DNA of 64,000 nt. It comes from Amaurobius ferox (Eukaryota > Arthropoda > Arachnida > Araneae > Amaurobiidae). The DNA is taken from contig OX578142.1 in the NCBI GenBank assembly GCA_951213105.1, forward strand, positions 5,162,649-5,226,648. Direction: 5' to 3'. The notes below the pieces were generated by a model, which was given only the letters and a program-made list of their open reading frames with translations, searched no databases and was not told the DNA's origin. Made by a program: the position numbers and the translations under genes. Positions 46,265-57,665 of the stretch are shown here, in pieces. The number at the start of each line of letters is the position of its first letter. The first letter of the stretch is position 1.

Positions 46265-46440
46265 ACCGGGGGGCCCGTGAAGATAATTTTGTATAGCGAG
46301 AACAGAAATTCTCTAACTTCTTTTTAGGGGCATTCAATTAAATATTTTAACAGAATATTTTGATTAACAATGTCATTTAGTATTCTATAGTAATTTGCGC
46401 ATGATTGCAAATTTTAAGTTTCTTTATATTATACTAGCAG
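46265..46440 (+). mobile_element. Family A fragment, copy 3
   Basis: Matches the 3' third of family A: GTGAAGATAATTTTGTATAG, then AATATTTTGATTAACAATGT and CATGATTGCAAATTTTAAG (compare 14,586-14,736). It runs into a different element end reading TACTAGCAGCGAATAGCCGG. Confidence 0.6.
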
Positions 46441-46570
46441 CGAATAGCCGGTGTTGCTCGGGATTTACCATGCAAAACTGTGAAAAAAATTACACCTAAA
46501 CATATAGGGCCGTGAATCTTATACATTGTTTTGTCACTGTGAAAGATGTAAATTCATTGCATTATGTAAG

Positions 46571-47533
46571 AAAAAAATCTGATGTGGGCAACACATGACT
46601 TTCCTTATATAATGTAATGAATTTAATACTTTTACAGTAAAAAAAAAAGGTTTTTCATATAGTAGATACTAATATTCTTTCCAAGATATTAAATTTTCGA
46701 CAATTGGTCGTCATTTTCATTGATTTAGCGTCATTTTTATCCATTTGGCAAGATTTTCGTTAATTTGGCAACATTTCAAAAAGTCGCCAAGTTGGCGAAA
46801 TTCCGCCAAATTCGTCGCCAAAATATCGCCAAGCGTTATGCACTAAGAAATAAGTTATTTTTACAGCAGATAAATGACTATTGGCGTTCAAATATAAAAG
46901 TAATACTCAAAGTATCTTTTTTCTTGAATGGAACGAGCTAGATCCACGAGAATGATGTCACCCAATTTATCGCATGGTATTACATATGAAAAGTGAACTT
47001 TTTTCTTAATAGGAAATATTTTTTTTTATTTTATACGACTTTTTGATATTTTTTTTGAAAAAAGTGCAATATCTCAAGAACGGTTCATGTCAGCGTTCTG
47101 AAATTTATGTTCAAATCAATCGTTTTCTAATGAAAAATTACGTAAGAAATGTCTATTTGCGTAACTTCATTAGTGGTTTTGATTTTTTGACGATTTTTTC
47201 AAATTTTTACTCGAAAATTTAGGGGGGTTCTGAGCATTCGATTGCGTATAAAAACAATAGGCTTCCAGTGTTTACGGATTGTAATTTTTGTACCAAATTT
47301 CGTTCAAATCGGTCCATTTGTTCGTCAGTTATCGTCTCCACAGACTCACTGACACACACACACACACGCGCACACACACACATACTTTCACACACACACA
47401 CACAGACATCACTTCAAAAATGTTTGATTCGTGATCAGGGATGCTTGAAACGTGCTCTCCCGTCGAAAACTCGAATTCGAATTTTCGACCCCGTCACAAT
47501 ACTTTCCTTATACATTATGTATATAAGGAAAGT
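46571..47533 (+). mobile_element. Family B/C element, copy B2
   Basis: Begins AAAAAAATCTGATGTGGGCA and ends with the hairpin ACTTTCCTTATA...TATAAGGAAAGT (47,501-47,533) and an A tail. It is flanked by TCATTGCATTATGTAAG on the left (about 46,554-46,570) and TCATTGCATTATATAAG on the right (47,541-47,557). One difference in 17 is compatible with a long target duplication from target-primed integration. It mirrors copy B1 and is non-coding. Confidence 0.7.
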
Positions 47534-47633
47534 AAAAAAATCATTGCATTATATAAGTCATAGCAGCATAAGAAAGAATCTTCCTCATAAAATGCTGATA
47601 ATTAAATAACCATTTTTAACACTTTACTACATA

Positions 47634-47870
47634 GTTGGAAAGTGGTTATGACTTTGTTCATTCTGTCTGTTTGTTCGTTAGCACGATAACTGCCGTAAAA
47701 AGCCATAGAGAGCCAGGCGATTTATATTTCGATGACGTCATTTGAATCAAGTTCGTTTTTTTCGATGAAGTTTTTAAGTTTTCAAATATAATTAATTATT
47801 ATAGTATATTACCGTTGAATGTATCGCATTTTAGAGATACTCCGTACGAAGAACAGGCATGCTGCTAGTT
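47634..47870 (+). mobile_element. Helitron-like 3' end fragment
   Basis: Ends GAAGAACAGGCATGCTGCTAGT, a CTAG-type terminus like those of family A, preceded by CTGTCTGTTTGTTCGTTAGC. The reversed end at 46,432 (ACTAGCAGCGAATAGCC) may be the other side of the same interrupted element. Confidence 0.4.
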
Positions 47871-49757
47871 AGGCAATAAAATTTTACTCTGCACGGTGAA
47901 CGCAGATGGGTCAATTAGAACCCGATACAGAAAAATTATAATTTTGGATAAGAAATTGAAAACTTCTTTATTCTACTACATTCCGAAGTCTAAATTAAAC
48001 ATTGCTCATCACAACATTCAAATGTGTAAAGCTATAGTAAGAGAACAAAAATTATGCTCTGGCCTGGATACAGCAGTATAAATATACACCGATGCACCAA
48101 TTGTCATGTTTCGTAACATCATGTGATTTAGAAATTGAATAGGGAAGAAATACATTCCAAATTTAATTTTTGAGGAAATGATCATTAGATTATTATCATT
48201 GGTCAAGTGCCAGTTTCAATTTGTTTTATTTTTAAATTTGTCGCAAAAAAGTTTAATCTCTTTTGTACTGTGATTGTTTGTCTGGTGGTGGAAATATGAA
48301 ATCCAATAAATAAATGAAAATAAGAAATCCAAGATACTGTTTACTTTAAAATTTATCACTGATATTTTATGCAATTTCTTCTATGATTTTAATTTCAGTT
48401 CTTAGATTTCGAATGTTTCTAAATTATCAAAATTAAATAAATTTTATTCTTAAACACAGTTCCGACAATTTCTTTCCTATAACAAATGTTGAATAAAAAT
48501 TTATCTGAGCAAACTGTCATAATTTGAAATCAACATATAGATAATGCGAATTATTGTCCTTGAATGTATTTATTCCAAACATCTTACACTTTTACTAAAA
48601 TTATTAAATTTTAAAAATATTCATAATTATGTCATAATTAAAGAAAATATTATCTATCTATATTTACATAGAAAGTTTAATCGCATTGAAAAGTTTTTAA
48701 CAACACTAACAATTGTGGCATATGACATGTTTGTTTTGCTACTGCTGCAACGAATCTTTGATGCTGAAGAGTAGTTCTAACTAAATAGTCATTGCACTGT
48801 TCACTGATAAATGAAGAAAGCATTTTTAAAAACATAATCCCAGTCTTTTTTATCCCTTCTCATCTTCAATCAAAATGATAAATAAAAATTCTTTTTATAT
48901 GAATGCTCATTCTTGACTTTAATTATTTTTAATTTGAAATTAATTTTAAAATTTGGGTTCCTTTACATTTAATACTATATGTGATGAGCTTGTGTTTAAT
49001 TCCTTAAAAGGCAAATTTTAATTCGCATACAAGCCAACAGGTTTCAATGTATTGAAAATATTCAGGCCGGTCCGCGTTGGAGTTGGTTTTGAGTGTTTAC
49101 GGTACGGCTCAGGTGAATTCCAATGAAAAAATTTCGGTCTTTGGACGAGTCAAATCTTGACATTTTTGAACCGGGAAAATTTTTTTAATTAGACCTGTGC
49201 AGACCTCTAGTCTCTAAATAACTGACTTTTGATCTTCGACTTTTCCTTTTCTTCTGCAGGCTCCAAGAACTGGGATTTTTCCAAATTTAGATAATTCCCC
49301 CCATTATTGCAGTGACGCAGTAGCCGGAACACATTTTTTTTTAATTCTTAAATTCTAAAAACTCCTTACGTATTCCCATTATTTATTTATTTATTGAAGA
49401 TAAAAACGGGTTGCTTTTCTAGTTCAAGGACTCCAGAATGACAAACTGAATGATTGTGTAAATATCTTTTATCACATATGTGTTTAGGAAACATTTTGAA
49501 ACTTTTTAATTTCGAAGGGGGGTTAAATACGCCTATGCGCATGTGCTTAACATGTGTGTTAAAGGTTTAATTGGCTGAATAACTGAGAAATGCCCAGTCT
49601 AAAATGAGACATATATTTGAAATTTGGTGCATGAGTGAACAGTCTGAAAAAGACAACTGAAAAAATTGAATTATTTAAAAAATCGTGTTTTGTAGGTTTG
49701 CTCATTAGGAGGCCGTTGAATTTCAATGAATATTCAGCTAGTGTTTAACTATTTGGT
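47871..49757. other. AT-rich internal stretch, no gene seen
   Basis: No motif-bearing frame. A TE-like segment near 49,065-49,207 ends in GTGCAGACCTCTAG, related to the end at 15,272. The rest is featureless. Confidence 0.45.
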
Positions 49758-50195
49758 AAACCAATTAGATTTTCCCATTAAAATTCCTGCTGCGTTAGGT
49801 TCTGTCCCGCATTTGAATTTATGAGTGTGCAAAGATTTAGTCTTCTAGGTCACAGGAAGCTTCTGAAGGGTTTGGAACGACAAATACACGCAGAATAATA
49901 ATTATACAGGTATTTATTGAATTACAGTATCTGTATAAATGAAATCATTTTTCCTTTCTTGTTTGTAAATAATTTTTATTATTTGTATAAATATTCGGTG
50001 AACCAGTAGTCTTTCTCCCTCAAAATTCCGACTGTGTTAAGTTCTGTACCGAAGTTGAGTTTTTGAGTATACAAAGATTTAGTCTTCTAGGCCACCGGGG
50101 CTTTTGAAGGGTTTATAAAAACAAAACACATGCAGGACAATTATTATATAGGTCTCTATTGAGTTACTATGTCAACAAATGAAATCATTTTTCTG
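49758..50195. repeat. Diverged direct duplication, about 240-nt period
   Basis: The order AAAATTC, GTTAGGTTCTGT, TTATGAGT, GCAAAGATTTAGTCTTCTAG, CTTCTGAAGGGTTT, AATTATTATA and AATGAAATCATTTTTC is present twice (about 49,758-49,955 and 50,000-50,195). Confidence 0.7.
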
Positions 50196-50674
50196 TAAAA
50201 ACGCTGTGAAAGTGCAGTACCGCTACTAGAGACTAGCTATTTGAATAGAATTGCAGTTCCGCGGTGCCCGTGTAGTGGCAACCGCCATTTCTATTCATTA
50301 CTATGCAGAACCCGAGATTTCCGAGTAACCCCGGTTAAAACAAATCGTTTTCAACACATGGAATTCTCATGCTAAATACTATAATTTCCAAATATATTCT
50401 GCAAGGCTAAAAAATGCGGTATGTAAAATATCACATATTTTTAGTGCTGTATCGTCCATTTCAAACTTCAAATTTCATACAATGCACTCTAATGTATACT
50501 ATTTAAAAAGGAAATAATGATATATTCAAAATGACTAAATAAATATTAGTTTTATACCATCGCTTTGGACTCATAGGCATAGAAATATCATTAATTTTAT
50601 TTTTAATTCCAGTTTTTTAATACACACATTTTAGTGTTGTACCTAGATTACTCTCCAAAACACACATTGAAGTT

Positions 50675-50706
<32 letters not shown>

Positions 50707-52500
50707 TTATATTATAATTATATAATAATCGGGTAGGAGAACTCTTTGGTTATTCCTTGACAAGAAATAGAATGGATAGGAAACTTTCCTTTCAGTAAGT
50801 GGGAAAAGCCTCCAGTTACGTTTTTTTCATTCTGTCATTCATTTACTTCGTCCCCCAAACCACACACCCTTCTAAGATTCCCCCCTTTATCCTCTAGAAC
50901 AGGCGAGCAAGTCATAAACTATAGAGGTCCAAGGGCCTTTCGTCACCTTTACTTACTCTTATTGGCCTATCAGATGCCAATCATTTGAAAAAAGGAACTG
51001 CCCATCTCTTGAGCCACCGGGTGCAATTTTCAAGGGAACGGTGATTTTTTTTAACTGAAGAAACCTTAAAGAACCCTTAAAGAACACATGTCCCACCATC
51101 ACACTCTAAATCCAAACAGGCTGGAATGCGCAGTTCCGAAATAAACGTAAAAGAGTTCAAAATTTAGCAAATAGAACAAATAAGGTGAAGTACCCAACAA
51201 GCAAATAAATGAGGAAAATTAACTTTTAAAAGCTGAAGGATTCGAGCCAGCGAAATCCTAACAGAACTATTGTAGTGCTGTTGCAGTACACCTCCCTACA
51301 TGAAACTATTAAAGGTCTCGAAATCAAAAATTTTACCGCTGGAAAAGATAAACAACAGTGGAACAGAAGTTCAATACAAATATGCATAAAGTAAGAAATC
51401 TTCCTGTGGAATATTTACTCCCCCCCCATAAAAATCCAAATTTCCTAACAAGTGGGACTACACGCAGATCTCTTTGTCTTTTAGATCATTTACACACAAT
51501 AAAATACACTCAAAATGACATTATGCATCATTTAAAAAAAATAATAATAATCGCGTCTTTGCTATACTCAGCACTCTTATCTCTCGTTGCAAACTTTTCT
51601 ATTCATTACTCTCTATATCTCTTTGCAACCTTTATTATTCATATATCTCTTTGCAACCTTTATTATTCATATCTCTCCTTGCAACCTTTATTCCTTATCA
51701 TCAATTCAAAAGAAAAAAAATCTGACAGTGGTTAAAGGGTCGTGAATCCTTTAATCTGACAGTGGTGGGCAAGTAATTATCCCATAAAGGAAAAGGTGCA
51801 TTCCCCACTGAACACCTTGAAATGTGAAGCATCAAAGCACCAAAGTGAAGTAGCAGCCATGGGCAGATGGAAATTTTTTGTTTACCACACTAAAAAGGTG
51901 AGAAGGGAATTTTTAGCTTTCGGCAAGGCCTCCCTAATGTACCTGAAATTCCCAGTCTCCCCATAACAAACAACTAACTTATCAGCCACCCATTTGAAAA
52001 TCACTATGAGCCAATAGATCAAAAATTTGTAAACAAGGTCTCAGAGGAGAACCAAAAATTTAGTACTTAAATTCCCATTAAAATTTTTCCCAAACTAAAC
52101 TGGGGCAAAACACCAAAAATCAATTAAAACATTCCACAAAAAAAAAAGATTTAGCTCCTAACAAACCAAGTTATTCCATAACTAAACGAGAACTTTCTCA
52201 AAAGTATGTGATTCAGTTTAATAATTTTGTTACTACTCCAAATGAGTGTAAAAATTTTACCTGAACCCGAATTCTGAAACAATCCCCCTAAATCATGATT
52301 ACAACTTATCATAAAAAAAAAATTTAAACCTTCAAAGTACCTAGCAAAGGGCAAGCCACAGTTGCATCCAATGTGAAAATTCCTTTACAGCTCAATGAAG
52401 CTGAGGGTAAATTTAGACTATTTCAGGTCAAGGCATACCTAATGCCTAAATGATTTTCCCACTGAATACCCCCGATGGCTCTACCTTTACACAATACATT
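50196..52500. other. Internal region of the 18.8-kb element, no gene seen
   Basis: Contains an AT microsatellite at about 50,681-50,706 and a run of CTCTTTGCAACCTTTATTATTC repeats near 51,590-51,690. No retroviral protein motif on either strand. Confidence 0.5.
50681..50706. repeat. AT microsatellite
   Basis: About thirteen AT dinucleotides following an ACACAC run. Confidence 0.9.
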
Positions 52501-52504
52501 AATT

Positions 52505-52830
52505 TCACACAAAAAAAATACTAGATGTAACGGAGACTTTAAAATTTCAAATAATATTAACAAAAATCACTCTTAATAAAAAAATTACCTCTAAACAACA
52601 GGTTGTTACTTTCACAACAAAAAAAAAAAATACTAGATGAAACAGAAACCTTAAAATTCACTCTTAATAAAATAAATTACCTATGCATCAAGTAAAAAAA
52701 ATCAAGACACAGTTAATTTCACTTGAAAAATACTAGATGAAACTGAAAACTTAAGATTTACTCATAAAAAACAAATTACCTTTACACATTGTTACTTACG
52801 CACAAAAGAAAAATACTAGATGAAGTAAAA
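52505..52830. repeat. Imperfect tandem repeat, four copies
   Basis: AAAAATACTAGATGWAAC followed by an ACCTTAAAA or ACTTTAAAA phrase recurs near 52,517, 52,627, 52,727 and 52,810 with varying spacers. Confidence 0.65.
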
Positions 52831-53049
52831 ACCTTAAAATAACAATTTTAACACTCCCCAAACAGAAAAAAAAAATTTCTTAACCAAGTAAATTTTCCCC
52901 AGATCAGGTGCCAACCTCCACACTACCAATATAAAATACACAAAAAGTTATCACATATATAAAGGTAATAAAATGTAAATAAAAATTTTGTTAAAATTAT
53001 GGGTGGACAGCCCATATAAAACTACCGTGGACAACTCAGACAGAACCAA

Positions 53050-53070
53050 AAAGGTGAACGGCACCAAATA
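53050..53070 (-). promoter_or_regulatory. Candidate primer-binding site beside right LTR
   Basis: Read on the minus strand, immediately after the LTR end (CATAACA) the sequence is TATTTGGTGCCGTTCACC. TGGTGCCG a few bases from the LTR is the form expected of a tRNA primer-binding site. It indicates that the 18.8-kb element is on the minus strand, with this as its 5' side. Confidence 0.45.
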
Positions 53071-53873
53071 TGTTATGATGAATTAAAATTATTTTATTTA
53101 TTTTTCTTATATTTTACTAAAGATTTATTTTTCCTTTAAAAGTCAATATAAATAAATTTATTTTTTCTCTTAATATAAGTTAATAAAGGTTTCTTTTTTA
53201 TATAATATAATAGAGGTTTCTTTTTACTATTACATTGTTCATTACACTTCAATATTAGAGAGTCTAACTTATTTTAATAATGTTTCTTTTATTATTTGCT
53301 TTTCCTACAGTGTGGCCTGTGCATAATTCTTGGTTGTTTACCTTTTATAATTATCATCAACAATCAACAAATTCTCTAAAACTTCACTTACCTTTAACCC
53401 AGAATTAAATAGAGCACAGCCAACAAAAAAACTCAACTCATTTATATGTTAAACTAAAACTTGCTTTATTAACAACACTTTCAAAAACAAACAAAAGTTA
53501 CAAAATTTAAACACCTTCCAATTTGCTAAATTTAAAGTATCGTATAGTGGAAAATTAAAGTTAGTACATTGCGATTAACCCGAAAAGACGATTCACTTTG
53601 GAAAAAACAAACACTTTTGACGAAGATGTAGATTTGAAAGGGCTGTTATGAACACTGGTACTCTTGGACACACACTTGCAGTAGGCACATTGTTGGATGT
53701 GACACTACTCTTTAGAACAAACACCTGCAGAAAGACGAACACCATCTCCAGCACAGGCAATTGAAACAGAATCGTCACTTTGATGAGGATCCCTGCAAAT
53801 GCGCTGGACTCAGAGGCAGGCATTTTTACTAATACACTGTAGACAGTTTCAGGAATGCCAAGATGCTGAGTAT

Positions 53874-55755
53874 TGTTATGAGGATTTCCCTTCCCTTACA
53901 ATATTTTAATCCTCTTTATTTACTAAATTATAATTTACTATTTATACTTATTATATATTTATATTATTAATTTCCTATTAATCCTTATTATTTATTATTC
54001 TTTAAGTTATTTACATTTCATTATATGATATTAAGATTAAGCCTGATCGTATAGTTTTATTAATAAATAAAGTTTACTTTTATAATTATTACTTGTTTTG
54101 TTTCTCTATGTACTTTGTTTATTACCTACAGCTTGGTCTGTGCTCAACTATGTAAACCTTTTAAAAACTCTTCAACACCAAATAACTTCAAAAAAATCCA
54201 CTTACCTTTAAATAAATAAATAGCACAGCCAACAACAACTAAAGAATTCACAACTCATTTGTTAAATTAAAAATTAACTTTTATTTTTCAACAATTAAAA
54301 ATTTAAACATCTGATCCATTTATAAGATTTCATTACTTGTATAGTGGCATAAAGTTAAGTTAGTACATTGCTCAAAATTAAAATCTATTAAAATTACCCA
54401 TTTACATTAACCCAGGACACAGAATCCACTCTGGTCTGAAGACCAGAGTTTGGTCTGTCTGAGGAGCTGTCCACCCAAAACTTAAAATTTGAAATAAAAG
54501 GAAAATATTAAAAATCACATTTCTTCATCACAATACAGCAATATAGCTTTGTCAAAAATAATCAAGCAACTCATTCTCAAACATTTTTCTTAATACTCAA
54601 ACTTTCTCGGTGCTAACACTTAAACAAATTATTTATAACTCTCTTTTCTTCTTTGGATTTTAATCACGTTAAAAATTAATTGACACTGCTTGCACGCACA
54701 CGATCACTGAGGGCATTATTTATAACTCTCTTTTCTTCTTTGGATTTTAATCACGTTAAAAATTAATTGACACTGCTTGCACGCACACGATCACTGAGGG
54801 CTTGCACACTGATCTTTGAACACTAGCCCTGTTCACACTGGGCTCCCCCAAGACTTGAACACTCACAAATGTTGGCATGAAAGTAGGTGATAGCCCGTGA
54901 TGAGTGATGACCATAGAGCGGTAACACTGAGGCAGATCGCAGACAGAGAAATTGATATTGCCAGCGCAATTAAGAGCGCCCCCAAGGAGGGTAGTCCGTG
55001 GGTCACTGATCCAAACCACCTTTTCACTTCTTGTGTGGAAGTTGTCCAAATATGAGGCACGCCCCTGCGATGTCAGGCCATTCTGCACAAATTTAAAACA
55101 TACTCCCGGCGACCGCGGGATGCGGGCGCCCAAGCATTGGGGCCCCGATTCACGGATCTTTTCCGGCGAAAAACACACCACCTACCACAGTGCCAGTCAG
55201 CAATCGAATGTCCGGCAACACGCTTGCCTTCCCAGGAGACGCCAAACTTGGCGAGCGAAACTCTGCGCTTCGCGCCGAGCGCCCACGCATACACTGCGGA
55301 AATAAAACGCTGTTATGCCAAGAATCATAAAAAGGATAACTTCCGCCAAGCGGCAAGCCGCCGCGCAATGGCAACCCTCCAACCCCACCGGATGCAATGC
55401 ACCCTAAATGCAGGTGTTTAAAACTGATAAGCGGTTCAAGTCCAAGTTTCGCTTAAAAAGTGCCTTTATTTTGCGGATTCGTGAATGAACTGAAATGAAG
55501 TTAACAGCTGAAAACGAAGATTATGAGGATTAACAAAAGATTATTTAACGTTTAAAGGCACATTGCGCACAATTTTGAATAATAAAACCATTAAAAAGAT
55601 AACAAATTACGCTAAAGGGGAAATAAATCGCCGAAATATTAAAAACAACCAATAAATTTAGAATTCTGAAGGGAAAGGGGAAAATAACGAATTTTAAGCT
55701 ATTACAAATTTTGAACTATTAATTAAATTTAGAACTGTCAAATCTCGGCATAACA
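53874..55755. repeat. Solo LTR of a second long-LTR family
   Basis: Begins TGTTATGAGGATTTCCC and ends CTCGGCATAACA, so TGTTATG/CATAACA form a perfect 7-bp terminal inverted repeat. It is flanked by GTAT (53,870-53,873 and 55,756-55,759). Removing it restores the phrase CAGTATCCAAATTC of the host LTR. It shares the CTCTGGTCT hairpin and an AGGAGACGCCAAACTTGGCG block with the host family, so the two families are related. Overlapping frames at 54,756-55,421 are readings of G+C-rich LTR sequence. Confidence 0.85.
54628..54801. repeat. Exact 87-bp tandem duplication
   Basis: The block starting ATTATTTATAACTCTCTTTT and ending CACTGAGGGC occurs twice back to back (54,628-54,714 and 54,715-54,801) inside the solo LTR. 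Confidence 0.9.
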
Positions 55756-56537
55756 GTATCCAAATTCATAAGCTACCGGCGACCCGGGGCGTGAGCCCCA
55801 GGCTCGGCTCCTAGAAATTTTATAAACCTCACTCGTCTGCTGCTCAGAATTCAACTCAAAGCATTTTTACGGCGACGTCGGCCCCTCAGCGTGATGCCCG
55901 GCTGCGGCCCCAAAATTTTGTCCAACCTCTCTGTTCTAATCTCAGAATTGAACTCCCCTGCCAACCAAATTTTCGCTTCCCAGGAGACGCCAATCTTGGC
56001 GAGTGAAAAAACCCTGCGCAGCACACAGAGCGCCTCACATACCCCGGGGAATTAAAAAAGGACACTTCGCAACGAACCGCGCGGTACGAAAATGCCGCCA
56101 AGCTAGCTACCACGTTTTCCCGCCAAAGTTCCTTGCTCCGCGACGCCAACCCTACGGAATGCCTGGCACCCCAAAACACATCTGGAATAAACATCAACTC
56201 AACTGATAAGCAATGAAATGGTCAAAAAGGAGCGTTATTTTTCGCTTTCAGAGGAATATAATTGCTGTTCGAAAGTGAAGGCGTAAGGCCGAAAAGGAAA
56301 ATTACAGGGCACAGGCGAATAAGTAAAGGATTCTATGAATATTTTAGCGTTTGTAGATACTTCGCGTGCGTAATTTGGAATATAAAAATGTATGAAAGGG
56401 ATAATAAATAAACGTTAATACGAGATAAATCGCCGAAATATTCAATAACCATTCAATTTTGAAGGGAAGGGGGAAAATTATGAATTTTGAACCTTAAAAA
56501 CCTTAGATAATGAAAATCTCTGAATCTAAGCACAACA

Positions 56538-56541
56538 GAAC
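56538..56541. repeat. Target-site duplication GAAC (right)
   Basis: Pairs with 37,714-37,717. Confidence 0.75.
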
Positions 56542-57661
56542 TAAGCGCAAATCGGTGCTAAATCACACCTTTGTTTTCTTTGCATTGGATTTGGGAAATC
56601 AGCAAAAATAAGAATAATTCATTTACAATAACTCCCAAGTCAAGCTCCGGATTTCCTTTTTGAGCCAGAAAAGTGAATCTCAAAAAGATGGAATTAAGCG
56701 CAGATGGGTTCTAAATAACTCTTTTGTTTTATTTGCATTGGATTTGGAAAATTATTGAAAATAAAAATCATTCATTTACAATATCACCCAAATCAAGCTT
56801 CTTATTTCCTTTTTCAGTCAGAAATGTCAATCTCAATATATATGGAATTAAGCCAAATGGGTTCTAAATTACTCTTTCCTTTTTTTTGCATTGGATTTGG
56901 GAAAATAAGAATAATTCATTTTAATATCACCCAAATCCAGCTTCCAATTTCCTTTTTCACCCAGTAAAGTGAATCTCAAAAAAGATGGAACTAAGCGCAA
57001 ATCGGTGCTAAATCACAATTTTGTTTTATTTGCATTAGATTTGGGAAATCAACAGAAAATAAGAATAATTCAATTACAATATCACATAAATCAAGCTTCT
57101 GATTTCCTTTTTCAGCCAGAAATTTGAATCTGAAAAAAGATGGAATTAACCACAAATGGGTGCTAAATCGCACTTTTGTTTTATTTGCATTGGATTTGGG
57201 AAATCAACACAAAATAAGAATAATTCATTTACAATATCTCCCAAATCATTCTTCTGATTTCCTTTTTGAGCAAGAAAAGTGAATTTAAAAGACGGAAATA
57301 AACGCAAATGGGTACTAAACCACTCTTTTGTTTTATTTGAATTGGATTTGGAAAATTACTGAAAATTCGAATCATTCATTTACAATATCACCCTAATCAA
57401 GCTTCTGAATTCCTTTTTTCAGCCAGAAATATAAATCTCAAAATATATGGAAGTAAGTCCAAATGGGTTCTAAATTACTCTTTTGTTTTATTTGCATTGG
57501 CTTTGGGAAATCAACCGAAAATAAGAAAAATTAATTTACAATATCACCCAAATCAAGTTTATGATTTCCGTTTTTAGCCAGAAAAGTGAATCTCAAAATA
57601 TATGGAATTATGCGCAAATGGGTTCTAAATTACTCTATAGTTTTTTTGCATTGGAGTTGGG
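56542..57661. repeat. Satellite array, second block
   Basis: Same 153-156 bp unit as 34,930-37,713, continuing directly from the interrupted unit. About seven units, ending GTTGGGAAAT at the next LTR. Confidence 0.9.
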
Positions 57662-57665
57662 AAAT
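57662..57665. repeat. Target-site duplication AAAT (left)
   Basis: Matches 59,889-59,892 and restores the satellite phrase GGGAAATCAACA. Confidence 0.75.

Larger units (their letters stand above)
53071..56537 (-). repeat. Right long LTR of the 18.8-kb element, interrupted
   Basis: TGTTATGATG...AAGCACAACA, a direct repeat of 37,718-39,881. It has lost about 580 bp (the equivalent of about 38,238-38,817) and gained a 1,882-bp foreign solo LTR with its target duplication (53,874-55,759). Subtracting the insert leaves 1,581 bp, consistent with that deletion. Confidence 0.8.

Noticed and set aside
54756..55421. Seven overlapping frames on both strands
   Set aside because: They lie in the G+C-rich part of a solo LTR where stops are rare. 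None has a domain or start context.
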